This document shows, piece after piece, positions 52,440 through 64,000 of a DNA stretch of 64,000 nucleotides. A model generated the notes under the pieces. It saw only the letters and a list, made by a program, of their open reading frames with translations. It was not told the DNA's origin and ran no database searches. Both the position numbers and the translations under genes were made by a program. The stretch spans positions 1 to 64,000 of the forward strand of contig PTEX01000485.1 in the NCBI GenBank assembly GCA_003342815.1, given 5' to 3'. The DNA comes from Eudromia elegans (lineage: Eukaryota > Chordata > Aves > Tinamiformes > Tinamidae). The number at the start of each line of letters is the position of its first letter. Position 1 is the first letter of the stretch.

Positions 52440-52880
52440 CAAAAGGAGTGCATGCTGACTTTCAGGTCTGTTCTGTTCCCTGCACAGCTCTTTCATCAGA
52501 ACTGAGGTTGGCTGCCCTGGGGTCTCTGAGATGGGATGACACTTCACAGCTCAGTCAGAAAGGAACCCCAGAACATACAGAAACAATAGGGAGTTTAGTG
52601 GAAGAGGGACTGTGCACTGAGAAATTCAGCAGCAGCTCGTTACCTTCCTGCAGCTTTGAGTTAGATTAAGCCTCATTACTACGCATGTGAGCAGAAGAAA
52701 GGATGACAGGGTGCTGTAAAGAAGCTCATATCCATGATCATCGCGGCGATTTGAGGAGATTAGTGGAAGATGCTGAGGGTGGACGTGCTCAGGGCACCAG
52801 TGCTCAGAGCCCAAGTGGCTGCCGCGTGGCTCACAGGCAGCAAGGGCCGAGCCATGTTCATGTTTGACATAAAAGCAGAG
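52440..52880. other. Unidentified GC-richer block
   Basis: After the CR1 copy ends, a GC-richer segment runs from about 52440 to 52880, richest at 52780-52850 (GCTGCCGCGTGGCTCAC). It has a 73-codon + frame (52448-52669) and a 62-codon - frame, neither resembling a known protein. It could be an old repeat or a regulatory element. Confidence 0.35.
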
Positions 52881-53101
52881 AAGTCATCGGCCAGATGAGT
52901 GATTACAGGCTTTATTTCATAATGTTGCATTCACAGCAGTGCTTGAAGTGCATAAACTCTTTTCAGCATGCCCCAGATGAAGGAAATTTTGAAGAAGTTT
53001 TGAAGCGTATTGAATTTTCCTGGGAAAGAAAGGGAATAAAACTTGTGATCAGGATTCCAATTGAATATTAAAAAAAAAGACACGCACGAAGCAGCAGACT
53101 G

Positions 53102-53137
53102 CTTCTTAAGATCAGCATGCCAACTGATCTTAAGAAG
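53102..53137. repeat. Perfect inverted repeat (14-bp arms, 8-nt loop)
   Basis: CTTCTTAAGATCAG at 53102-53115 and CTGATCTTAAGAAG at 53124-53137 flank CATGCCAA. This is the longest perfect stem with a loop that I found in the window. No flanking direct repeat or transposon is recognised around it. Confidence 0.92.
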
Positions 53138-54265
53138 AAAAGCCTCATTTTGATTTTGAAACTTTGTGGGTTTTGATGATGAACAGTGCCAGGTCACAGC
53201 ATTACCTGGGAAAACAGACTGTCAGTGGGAAACCTGGGCACACCAAGTATTTACAAAGCAGCATGCAAACTAATTCACAGTCAGCTTGCAGCTGCAGGCT
53301 GCAAGCCTTGCAGGCATTAAGGAAAATAAATACAGATACAACATGGATATACCTGAAGGAATGTTACAGAGAATCAGTGTTTGAGAAGAAAATAAATTAC
53401 AAACACATTAAAACAAGCCTTTCCAGGGTACAAACATCCTGTGGCAGTCTTGGTAAACATTTTTGCAGAAACTGTGACAATTATGGAAAATTATTTCTGT
53501 TAATAATATATAGATATTTAATTAATGTACATATGGCAAATATAAGGATTCTGGCTATGATTTGCAAATAAATTGATTGCAGCAGCATTAGGGATTGGTA
53601 AACTGTAACATAGCAAGCTTGAAAAGGACCTACCTTGTATTATATTTTTGATGCTCTGGATCACTTATAGTGACCTAACAAATTAGTTGAGTACGTGTCA
53701 AGAAATCAGTTCCTGAAGTTCCTTTTCAACCTTTTTATGTTCCAATATAGCAATCAGTTTTTACACCAAATAGACTGTCGATATTACCAATTTACACAAT
53801 TCCTTTATTTTCCTCCACGCTGACTTCCAGGATTTAACTTGTGTTCCTGTGTTCTGTTTTTGATGCTTGAGTAGCTTTTTGTCACCTACCAAAATAACTG
53901 ATTATGTGTCAAAAAATCAACTCTTGAAAAGTCAGTGTGGAGCTCTCTAAAGAGATTGTGTTAATCAGTAATACTGACAGTCTAATTGTTATAAAATCTG
54001 ACTTGCCAGGCTTTTCCACTTCTAAACTGAAATACGGAGGAAACCAGAGTTACATTCTTAGTGCTTGGTTATCTAATATAAGTCAATTGGAAGATATACT
54101 TTAAAATTTATTAATCGTATGAGATGATTAATAAAAAGTTATCTGTCAGAGAAGATTTTGGTAGAAAGTTTGAGTAATCAACAAGATTCATGCAATTTCA
54201 TTTTACAGAGAAAATATTTCCCAGAGACTTGGTACATTTTCCCATTTGTTGTTTCTCATGGCATC

Positions 54266-54301
54266 ACCCTTATTTCTGCACTTACCCTTATTTCTGCACT
54301 T
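54266..54301. repeat. Exact 18-bp tandem duplication
   Basis: ACCCTTATTTCTGCACTT occurs twice with no spacer. The following ACCCTCTGCAC looks like the start of a degenerate third unit. Confidence 0.92.
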
Positions 54302-57300
54302 ACCCTCTGCACAATACACTACATGCTACCGCTATAATTGTTCATGCTATTTTACAAACATTGCTGTTCTTTAGACAAAGTTGTTTAAAATTGTAACAAT
54401 TATAGGCACATAGTCACATGGGAACATCATGGGCACTTATAGTACTGCATTATTTAATAATAAAATAATAATAAATATCTCCTTATTCATCCCATATATG
54501 TCAGAATCTCTGTTACATGTTCTGTCCTGTAAAATTCCATTCAAAATACATGTTATTTTTCAGTCTAATTAGTTTGTCTTTGATATATAGGAAAAAAATC
54601 ATTCAAAGCAAGGATAGAATATTAACAGAGTTAATAATATGTCTTTCAGTATGCAGACATCCTAGAAAAATATATGTGAGCATATGATTTATGCCTTTTA
54701 TTTAGAAGAGCATTACCTCTGAAGTGCGCTTTGGAAAGAAAAAAATGAAACTGATGATTGGTCATTTCCTTATTAATACAGTTTTTTTATTTGTTTGATT
54801 GTTTATTTTTTGTAAGGTTTATGATACAGTGATAGATTTTGTGCCACAAACAGAAGAATCACTAATTTCTTCCAAGAACTTCGTAAGTGCAATGGCTACC
54901 TTAAAAAAATTTGTTGCTGCACTTGCTTCTCAGCATCTCAGCATTTCAAAGTATGGCAGCACAAGTGTTCAGCACCTATTTCAAGATACATTATTTCCAA
55001 TTCCTTTTCTTCTTTCAGCCAATTTCCTTTTCATTTGTGGAAAAGAGAGTGGACTTATTTCTCACTTGCAGTAAAAATCAGTTCAAATTCAATCGGATGT
55101 CCCACACCTTTCTCAATTCTTAGCACACTGTTTTTTTTTTTTTCAATTCAATTGCTTCATTGCCCAAGTTCCTCTCTTAAAAATCTCACAATGGAGCTAC
55201 TTGTCAACACAGACACTGATTTGGCAAGCAAACCTGAATAGTGTGGTCTGCATAGAATAAGTACTATTTAGACTGCCAAATAAATAAGGTAGGAACGTAT
55301 AACAGAATGCTTTATGCAATCCTATTCAATAAGCTTAAAGCAAATCCATTTACAGTTTGAAATAAGTAGAACTTCTTTTAAGTCTTGCAGTTTGACACTT
55401 CGTCCCAAATCTGAGATCTGTTTTGTCAGGAAAGAGGTTTGAGTCATTAATAAAACTTTTTATTATTATTATTTTAATTTTTTTTCTCAGTAGAATGCAG
55501 TAGGTAAAATACACAGAACTAAAAGACCTTCTCCTTTCCATTGACTGCATAACAACTCCAATGAACAAGTGTGATAAAGACAGCTGACATCCTTTTCTTT
55601 GTTCCTTAAGAAAGAGAACAGAGCTGAGCAGACTTCTGGTTTCTCAGCCAGCCCTTAAACGCTAACAACTCTTTGTACTAGAAGAGAAGAACTAGGTGAG
55701 GGCAAATACAGGGGTCTTGAAGTTTTTCAGGCTATTTTGGTCCCTGAACTGGTAGATACAGGTGACTGCCTTGTACATTATATATCTTCATATAAAACTA
55801 GTTTATGTAAGTTCAAATAAGAGAACAAACAAACACTGCAGAAGTTTGTGTGGAGATGCAGGAAGCAAAAATACCAATCTCCTAAGATGTAGTCTGAAAT
55901 GGGGGAGAAGCTTCTGGGTTCTCTGAAATATTGGCTATCTAGATAGTGACTTTTTCTCTCTCTGTCTGTCTTTCTTCCTCCCTTTCTCTCTTTTTTTCAA
56001 GATAGTTTTTGATTTTTTATTATCATTAGAAGTTGACCATCCAATTATCTAGAGAGTTGTTGACAGTGTCCTAACTGAAAATGTATCATGACCATCATTG
56101 TAAGTGGGCATGATTTTATTGAATTACATACTTTCATAATAGTCCTTGCTTACCGAACTGCTATCTCCATTATAGTTTTGCAACATAAGTTGCAGGCTGC
56201 CAGAAAGTGTAAGCACATCATGCAAATATGTTTTGATTGTTACTTACAGTAGATTCCATGTTTTAAGTGGGTAATATACCTGATGATAAAGATTATATAG
56301 CCCTGTCTCTTGCTTTGTTAGCAGTCTCATAACTCTACTGAATTTTGCTTGGTTTACACATGTGACGCTGGATAGATTTATAGTTGGATTTACTGAACAC
56401 TTCTGCCAGTAGGAGAGAAGGCATAATACCTACCTTCTAACTCAGAGCTGCACTTGCAGGGCACACAGAAACGTGAAGCAATAAAGTATATTTTAGCAGC
56501 TAGAGAGCATAGCTATATCAGTCTGAGTACACAGAGAGTGTGCAGATATATCTGAGTATATCTGCTGGTCTTTGTGGTAGGAATACTGCTGGTTTTGTCT
56601 AATTGCTTTTCAGAGTAGAACCAGTGAGTGTTTTCAGCAAACATAAACAAAACACCTTGGCATCCACTGAAGCAGACTTGGAATGGGAGAGTTGGCAGCC
56701 TCTCACAAGAAGCAGTTTTGTTGAACTGCCTTTGAAGAGTTTGAACTGGCAGTGCTGTATTCTGGCTGCAGGGTGCCTTGGCCGAGAACACTAGGATTTC
56801 CCCTAGTGTTAAGCCATTAAAAAAAAATCACTTCCTTCCTTCCCACCCCTCATTCAGGATAAGAAACTGCTTTTACTGCCAGACTTGCTAGCTGTTAGTG
56901 TTTCCTGAAAGGAGCAACAGAATTAAAAATATTGAAGATTTTGGTAGTTAAAGAGCAGAAGACACAAATTAAAATCACATCAAATAACTTATATTTAACA
57001 GGCTATTAGATTTTATTTTACAAGCAGAATGTGCAGAACGATGAAGGTAATTAAAGACTGAGAAGATACGAGAACAGTCTCAAAAACTCAGGCAGGAACC
57101 CTGGCTTGGGTACATGAAAAGGAAAGAGTCTCAGTCACATCCAGGTTGCGGAGACTCTGTTTCCCAGAATACAACAGCATGGATACTGTGAAAACCCTTT
57201 TTTTTTTTTTTTCCCCAGTCTTTTGATACTTTTCTTCTTGTATCCCAAGTGCAAAGTGGAATAAATAATTCAAGTATCTCCAGTATAGTGCTTTTCTTTG

Positions 57301-58432
57301 TATATCACAGAAAAAGATTTGTTTTTCTTTGCAATTTTCTTTCAATTATAATCTTGAAAAAAGTTGGGATGGAATGATCATTATTTGGCAAGTCCATTTA
57401 TGATTTCTCGTGCGGTTGGCTATAAACTGAGTGTTGCATAATATATATAAATATCATTCTAAGTATCAACTTTAATCTGTAACTCTCTAGGCTGCTGTTT
57501 CACAATGTTCTTCTCTTTTTAAATTGACTTGGACTTCTCTCATAAATTCTGTAAAATGAAGAAATCTGTGTATGAATCATATAAAATTATATGTAGAACC
57601 TTTGAGTTCTGGAAATCTAAAACCTGTTGCCAGGAATTGTGAGAGAGTGGAGAAAACGAAAACACTAGTTTAGCAACAACAAAAAATGCAATATTTACAG
57701 AGGAAACAAAGACAATACACTGTTTTTGCACGACTCTGTGTTATCAGCACTGGTGATAGGCCTTTGCTCTTTCCTTAGATAATTCCATTTCTTTATCTTC
57801 TTTCCTTTTCCGAAGAAGGAACAGCACATCGTAACAAATTCTTGTTGTCCCTGCATTCAATTTTGTCCTATTGAAGATCATTCTGTCTTTCATATGTGTC
57901 AGAATACAGTTTGCTTTTCAAAGAAACTTTCAGATTAAATATTATGTCTTAAGCAACAAACTATAGAAATACATTCAAGTCCTTGGAAATCATAGTGAAA
58001 TGTTGGTGCTCCCTCTTGTGGTTCAACTAGAGGAAAAAAAGGATCTACTGCCTTCTGTAATGCAGATGATGATTACTAGAAGTCAAAAACTGCTAAGACT
58101 CTATGGTGTCCAGTAACTGAGAAACAAGCCCTTCCTTGTGCTACTCTCAAAGACAGCCTGCTAGAGTAAAATGCTGAAAAGTGTGATGTATTTTTCTTCA
58201 TTCTCCTCTGTCTCTCATCTACCTGAAAATACTATCATCCACTTAAATGGATTAAGTATGCATCAAGGAAATATTCATAAACATATAATAAATTATATAT
58301 GTATTATATGCTCTTCTAGGTAAATATTTTTTGTTTTTTGATGGATAATTCGTTAGTGGGGATACTTGTGGCTAACAATGAATGTATCTCTTGAAGAAAA
58401 CACTCTTTTTTTATTCCTAGAGAGCCAAATAA

Positions 58433-58508
58433 AATTCACTTATTCAGAATAATATATATAAAGACAAAATAATTCACTCATTTAGAATAATATATCACAA
58501 AATAATAT
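58433..58508. repeat. Imperfect 38-bp tandem duplication
   Basis: Two adjacent units begin AATTCACTTATTCAGAATAA and AATTCACTCATTTAGAATAA and both run into ATATAT-rich ends. The few differences suggest a moderately old slippage event. Confidence 0.85.
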
Positions 58509-59420
58509 ATATATTTCATCCACTGCTTCCCTGCTATCTCTAGACTTGTTTTAGAACTTACGGAATTCTACTGTCCAGTTACTCATGAGTATTTGATAAT
58601 CAAAGAGTTTCACCTCATTAACTTTCAGAGATGTTGGGAAATTTGTAATGTAGTTTGAACTGAGAGCCACCAAACTAAACCATGAATGGAAATGTGCATT
58701 AAATACAAGCATTTTTAAGTGCTTGTGTAGCGTCTGTCACACTGACATCTTGCAGGCTTGAGAGTTGTTATCCTAATCTAGCAAATGCTTGGCATGTATC
58801 CTATTTATGGGAGAGCTGAGGGATGTGGGTCAAAAATTTACAAAGCTAATGAAAAAAAAAAAAAGTGTGAACAGTTAAAGAGTTAAATATTTAATTAAGA
58901 AATGCCAGTTTTTCGAATCCTGGCTATGGTTCCCTGCTTGAGCTGAGCCTAAGCCTAAGCTGAGTCTAAGTCAGAGAGCTTTTGTTTTCAGGCTAGTGTT
59001 ACTTTTCGTGTTACTGCAAGTATGGAAAGAAGAACTAGTGAAAGTAACTACAAATATGCAAGACTAGATGTTCATCTTTTTGGAAGAGCTCACAACAGCT
59101 TGCAGCCCACACTGAAGCAGTAAGTCTCCTGAGGATTGCTGAGAGTTGTTTTTAGCACAGCAGTGGAGTTTGAAAGTTATGGCATAGTTAATCACAGAGA
59201 CTTGGCGCATCTGGTTTGAAGTGTGCCGTAGCACAGTGCAGTCAGGTTGTTTCAGTCATTTTCCAGACAGGCTTCTCAGCTTTACTAAATTTAGTCTACA
59301 CTCGCAAGGCTTTGCAGAAAGACCACTTCTGGTATGTAACCTAGCATCCTTGTAGCTCCTTTTTCTGTCTCTATGCTGTAGATACAAACCCCAGGCAGTG
59401 GAAGAGACCTATTTCTGTGA

Positions 59421-59490
59421 ATATATATTTGTTCATACATACACACACATATATATCAATGTGTGTGCTTGTGTATATATTTTTTTTCTT
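59421..59490. repeat. TA/CA/GT-rich low-complexity stretch
   Basis: A mixture of ATATAT, ACACACA and GTGTGTG runs followed by a T tract. Confidence 0.75.
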
Positions 59491-59623
59491 CTTCTCTTGT
59501 CTTCTTAAAGAAGAAATGTCACTTTTATTTTCATTCTTTAAATTAATTGTAGGTCAATGTCATAGTTGAAAATGAAAAAAAAAATCAGAATAGAAATTAC
59601 CTCAGTGCTATCTGAGTTAAAAT

Positions 59624-59650
59624 ACTCAGTTAACTCAGAGTTAACTGAGT
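59624..59650. repeat. 27-bp palindrome
   Basis: ACTCAGTTAACTC and GAGTTAACTGAGT are perfect complements around a single central A. A related CTGAGTTA occurs just upstream at about 59612, so the palindrome may have arisen from local copying of a TCAGTTAAC-type unit. Confidence 0.92.
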
Positions 59651-60204
59651 TAAGAACAGGAAAAAAACGTGATAAAATATAACATTTTTTTTCTTCCTAC
59701 TGAACCTATAAGTTTATGGGATAGGATTCTACCATCATTGGTACAATGCTAAATTAATTATCCAGTCCAGTAAGAGATGACCAGGAGAGAGGAACACTTT
59801 CCGCTGGTCGAGAAGGGTTAGGGATTATTTAGGCAAACTGGACGCCCATAAATCTATGGGCCAGATGGGATACACCCAAGAGTGCTGAGGCAACTGGCGA
59901 GGGTTATTGCTGATCTGCCTTCCATCATTTTTGAGAGGTTGTGAAGAGCAGGAGAGGTACTGGAAGACTGGAATAAAGATAAGATCACTCCAGTCTTCAA
60001 AAAGGGCAAGAGAGAGGAGTCAGGAAACTACAGGCCCATCAGCCTCACCTCAATCCTTGGAAAGGTGACAGAGCAGCTCATCCTAGAGACATTCTCTAGG
60101 CATGTCAAGGAAAAGAAGATGATCAGGAATAGTCAGCATGGATTCACCATGCAACGTCATGTTTGACCAACCTGATGGCCTTCTATGATGGGACAATTGG
60201 CTGA

Positions 60205-60606
60205 ATGGATGATGGGAGAGCTGTGGATGTTGTCTACCTTGCCTTCAGCAAGGCTTTCGACACAGTCGCCCATAATGTCCTCATGGGGAAGCTCCAAAAG
60301 TGTGGATTGGATGAAAGGACAGTGAGGTGGATTGAGAATTGGCTGGATGGCAGAGCTCAGAGGGTCATGATAAACGGAGATGAGTCTAGTTGGAGGCGTG
60401 TGGCCAGTGGTGTCCTCCAGGGATCAGAACTAGTGCTGTTCAACTTGTTCATCAATGACTTGAACGAGGGCATAAATTTCACCCTGAGAAAGTTTGTGAA
60501 TGACACCAAATTGAGTGGAGTGCCCGACACTCCAGGGGGCTGTGCTGCCATTCAGAGGGACCTAGACAGGTTGGAGAGTTGGGCAGAGAGGAACCTCATG
60601 AGATGA
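60205..60606 (+). pseudogene. CR1 ORF2 remnant: reverse transcriptase core with altered catalytic boxes
   Basis: The frame shows [44 protein letters not shown] and [11 protein letters not shown]. In motif A the family LDFSKAFD reads LAFSKAFD (GCC at 60241), so the catalytic Asp is lost. In motif C the family FADD reads FVND (60493-60504), losing the first catalytic Asp. A small insertion after NLM shifts the frame. Enzyme activity would be impossible even if it were expressed. Confidence 0.93.
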
Positions 60607-60634
60607 TAGGTTCAACGAGCACAAGGGCGGAGTC

Positions 60635-60889
60635 TTGCACCTGGGGAGGAATAAGCCCAAGCACCAGGACAGATTAGGGGTTGACCTGCTGGAAAACAGC
60701 TCCATGGAGAGGGATTTGAGAGTTCTGGTTGACAGCAAGTTAACCATGAGGCAGCAATGTGCCCTCATGGCCAAGAAGGCCAATGGGATCCTGGCCTGCA
60801 GGAGCGTTGCCAGCAGGTCGAGGGAGGCGATCCTGCCCCTCTCCTCAGCACTGATGAAGAGGCACCTGGAGTGTGGGGTGCAGCTCTGA
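60635..60889 (+). pseudogene. CR1 ORF2 remnant: segment after the reverse transcriptase core
   Basis: This frame carries [43 protein letters not shown] and SVASRSREAILPL, matching the family block after motif C. It ends at a TGA where relatives have Trp (CGVQL followed by W). Confidence 0.92.
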
Positions 60890-61004
60890 GCTCTCAGTAC
60901 AAGAGGGATGTGGAGCTTCTGGAGAGGGTCCAGCAATGAGCAACAAAGATGATTAATGATTATTTAGCCTGGAGAAAAGAAGACTGATAGGAGATCTGAT
61001 CAAC

Positions 61005-61253
61005 ATGTATAAATACCTGAGGGGAAAATTTAGAGAGGATGAGGTCAAACTCTTCTTGGTGTTGGTCAGTGATAGGGCAAGGGCTAATGGGTGCAAGCTG
61101 AAACACGGGCAGTTCCATCTCCATGTGAGGAGGAATTTCTTTCCTATGAGGGTGATAGAGCCCTGGAACAGGCTACCCAGAGAGGCTGTGGACTCTCGTT
61201 CTTTGGAAAACTTCCAAACATGCCTGGACGCCACCTTGTGCCACGTGCTCTAG
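61005..61253 (+). pseudogene. CR1 ORF2 remnant: C-terminus
   Basis: The frame shows [53 protein letters not shown] and SLENFQTCLDATLCHVL, then the natural CR1 stop. It is the same protein end as in the copy at 48324, at lower conservation. Confidence 0.93.
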
Positions 61254-62240
61254 GTATCCCTGCTGGAGCAGAGTGGTTGAGCTAGCTGATCTCTAGAGGT
61301 CCCTTCCAACCTCAACCATTCTGTGATTCTGTAACTCTGTAAATATAAATTCAGTAGATATAAAGGTTCTTTATGCTCCAGTTTTTCAAAATATAAATAA
61401 CCATAGATGTTCTATAGAAGTGTACCAAGCAAAATCAAACTACCATAAAGTTCTTGTGTGGCACTAATTGCAATTTAACTGCATGATTATTACAAGAGAT
61501 TTTAATTAACCCAGTATTCATACTGTGGCATACAAATTGTGCATAATAATAGCATACTGAGTATAATGACAATAGGTTTGTCTGAATTGTGGAAATTAGG
61601 AGTTTTGTCGTTTTCTGACATTTCCCTTTATGCCCCTAAACATTGGGCGGCATTTGTTTAAGAACAGTCAGCCAGGAAAATACATATTTTTGAAAAAATA
61701 GTAGGTTTCTTAGGCTCATCTGTTCTAAAATTTTACAGTCGTCTCTATATCTTTCTGAAATCTAACTCTCCTATATGCTTTTTTTGGTGATTTTTCAGCC
61801 TCTCTTTTTTTAGGGATTTTTCATTCCCCTTAATGAATCATTTTACACTATCTTTTAGGTTTTGTGTTTGAGTACAATAAAAACTCTCCGTTTGTGAAAA
61901 TATTCAGTGGGAATAGCCTTTCAGAGTAATTGGAGGAGAACAAGAATACATTATGATCAGCTATTACAGCAAAATGATCATTTGTTAGCTCATGAGCCCA
62001 GTGAGAGGCTTCTCGAAGTTATCACACAGTCTATGTCTCTCAAGACTGACACTGATAGCACAGACTGAATATTTACTAGGGAGGTTAGATTTTTAGCCCA
62101 AAGGCTAAAAATAAAGATACAATGTGCCTAATGAATATTATAGTCCTTATGAAAACGTTAGAGGTTCAGCTAAGCAGCATCCCAGAGACCAAAATAGTAT
62201 GCCAGAAAAGCAGAAACTTTTAGGAAAATAGTCTATTATT

Positions 62241-62265
62241 TAATTTAATTTATTTATTTATTTTT
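62241..62265. repeat. TTTA-type microsatellite
   Basis: TAATTTAATTTATTTATTTA, an impure (TTTA)n. Confidence 0.8.
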
Positions 62266-62930
62266 AATACAGCCAACTGTGTATTGGAAAACTAGACATT
62301 TTGTCCTAATATGATTTCTCTCACAAGCAGAGCAGACTTCTGAAGCAAGGTAAGACTATACAAACTTTGTATGTGTCCAAAAATTTAATGGTGAAACTGG
62401 GTGACAGTGAAGGCTGCTCTGGTCAGGGAGGTCTCTAATATGCATATGTGTTTAATGATTTAAACATGACATAAAAGTGATAATCACCAGTGAATAGTTG
62501 AAATGATGGATCAAAAGATGATGTATCAAAACATAATAAGTAGCATAACGCAAAGCCAGTCAGGCAGGAAGTGTCCCAGGATTTAAGTGTCCCATCTCTT
62601 ATCCTGGGATAAGAGAGTAGAGGAAGGACAAAGATGGAGACTTTGACAGAGTGCTGTAAGTGCTGAAGTAGCTCATCCTGCAGAAAGCATGTCTGAAGAG
62701 GAAAGTGACTGTGCTAAAACTAGTGAGCTTTCAACTGCAAGAGTTTAAAGTTCTCACCTGTCATTAATATATCACATCTCGCATGTATCCTCTCACATAT
62801 ATCTTGAATATAACTTAGTTCTCAGTCTTAGTTCTCAGTACCTGGTACTCTAAAAACATTTTTTATTGTTCGACTGATTTTTATTTCAGTAGCTCTGCTT
62901 TAAAATTTTTCTATAGATGGTTTCTGAAAT

Positions 62931-62950
62931 TAATAATAATAATAATAAAA
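62931..62950. repeat. (TAA)n microsatellite
   Basis: About six TAA units. Confidence 0.85.
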
Positions 62951-64000
62951 AGACGATGACCAGATTCCTGTGGTACTTATGCATGTAAAAAATATCTAGT
63001 ATTATCTTTAAAGAAAAAAAGAATGAAACAAAAGTTTTCTTCAAAAAGTATGAGTCAATGCAAAATTCCAAAAGTTGCATACTGCCTTTCCTGAGAACTC
63101 CATTGATAGAAAATGAACAGAGAAAAATCTCATTAGACAGTGATTTTGAAAATCCACACCACTGAGCCCGTAAAATTTACTAGTTTTCTTTACTTGTTTT
63201 TTCTTCTAGCTATAGTGGGATATAGTGAGTCTTTTTTTTTCATAAATTCAAGAAATATAGTTAACTGTCAATATTATTTTTTTCCTCCTGTGGAAGATTA
63301 GGATCATATTGATAGAGAATGGCTAAAAGGATGAATTAATTAAGAAATGAAATGTAGCACTCAATTACCAAGTTTGCACAAGAATAGGTGAAAATGTGTG
63401 GAGAATTACAGGAGAAGAATGGAAGTCCAATTAAGTTAATGAAGAATGTAGACTAATGTGATCTGAAGGAGATCTAACAGTGAAGTAATGGAAAAAGTGT
63501 GAGAAAGGTTGGAAGGAACTTGAGGGAAAGATCAAATGTAGCAAATGCTCTCCAAGAAGAAACTACCTCCCATTGACATGAGCTTAGATATTCAGTTCAG
63601 CATCTGAATACCCTTAAATCCTTAAAAGTCATTGGTCTTTTAAGGATCATTAGCAATTACCTGTCAAGAAAGTTCATACATTTCATTTTGAAGGGGATTC
63701 TAAGTATAATTTGGATACCAATTTAGATGTATGAATCTCAACTTCATTTGACTCTTCAGTTCATGCAATGCATACTTGTTCTGTATGAACTAAAACTGCT
63801 GATCCTTTGGTGTGAGTGCATTCAACAAGTCTTTGGTTATCACCACTGCCATGTATACCGTCACTACCAAAAGCATCAACATTGTATATATTCTTTTATC
63901 TTAAATTTGAAATACATTTCTGAGCTTACAAAGAGGATTTTTAGGTCTACTCTCTAAGACTTTAATGTGAGTGATCATCATAAGCTGAAACCAATTTATT

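Larger units (their letters stand above)
53138..59775. other. GPC5 downstream intron between CR1 copies: no gene seen
   Basis: This is AT-rich intron. Short open frames (up to 135 codons at 53164-53571) show no recognisable domain. Small tandem duplications at 54266 and 58433, a pyrimidine-rich tract at about 55945-56000 and a palindrome at 59624 are listed separately or noted here. Confidence 0.7.
59776..61341 (+). mobile_element. CR1 LINE, 5'-truncated, about 1.57 kb, sense to GPC5
   Basis: This CR1 copy lies on the + strand. Its 5' side starts in the reverse-transcriptase N-terminal region (DYLGKLDAHKSMG at about 59830, with weaker similarity back to about 59776) and its 3' end carries the tail CCATTCTGTGATTCTGTAACTCTGTA, including the 8-bp tail unit. 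It runs through the reverse transcriptase and ORF2 C-terminus. The endonuclease and ORF1 are absent. Stops and frame changes are frequent and both catalytic boxes are altered (see the ORF remnant at 60205), so it is inactive and older-looking than the copy at 48242. Confidence 0.95.
61342..64000. other. GPC5 downstream intron, last part: no gene seen
   Basis: This is AT-rich intron to the window end. It holds a TTTA-type repeat (62241-62265) and a TAA repeat (62931-62950). No exon, RNA gene or transposon is recognised. Confidence 0.75.

Noticed and set aside
53164-53571. 135-codon + frame in the downstream intron
   Set aside because: It shows no recognisable domain and starts beside a hairpin and A-rich sequence. 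Chance is the simplest explanation.
1-64000. CRISPR array, bacterial operon, tRNA or rRNA gene
   Set aside because: Nothing with regular spaced repeats, ribosome-binding-site-led gene strings or cloverleaf/rRNA signatures was seen. The sequence is eukaryotic intron.

Overview
The window looks like nuclear DNA from a bird. Two things support this: several 3'-anchored CR1 LINE copies with the avian-type 8-bp tail repeat (ATTCTRTG), and one vertebrate protein-coding exon whose translation closely matches glypican-5 (GPC5). The rest is AT-rich, stop-dense, simple-repeat-bearing sequence, as expected for very long introns. A run of 30 Ns inside a TTCC microsatellite shows that this is an assembled genome with an unresolved repeat. 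I cannot name the species.

Layout. Bases 1-41876 are intron upstream of the exon (equivalent to GPC5 intron 2 if the numbering follows human). This part holds microsatellites, a few short perfect inverted repeats, small tandem duplications, one dispersed 21-bp match, and some unidentified GC-richer blocks. I see no CR1 copy in it. Bases 41877-42571 are the GPC5 coding exon on the + strand, 695 nt long, with a good acceptor and a consensus donor. Bases 42572-64000 are the next intron. It contains four recognisable CR1 pieces: 46585-46712 (-), 48242-about 50095 (-), 51480-about 52290 (-) and about 59776-61341 (+). Between and around them are unidentified GC-richer blocks, a 14-bp-arm hairpin, a 27-bp palindrome and short tandem duplications.

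Function. The only host gene product encoded here is part of the N-terminal cysteine-rich core of a GPI-anchored heparan-sulfate proteoglycan. Every CR1 copy is 5'-truncated and disabled. Three lie antisense to the gene and one lies sense. I found no rRNA, tRNA, CRISPR array, operon, second host gene or convincing new biological system. The observations under findings are modest structural oddities, scored accordingly.
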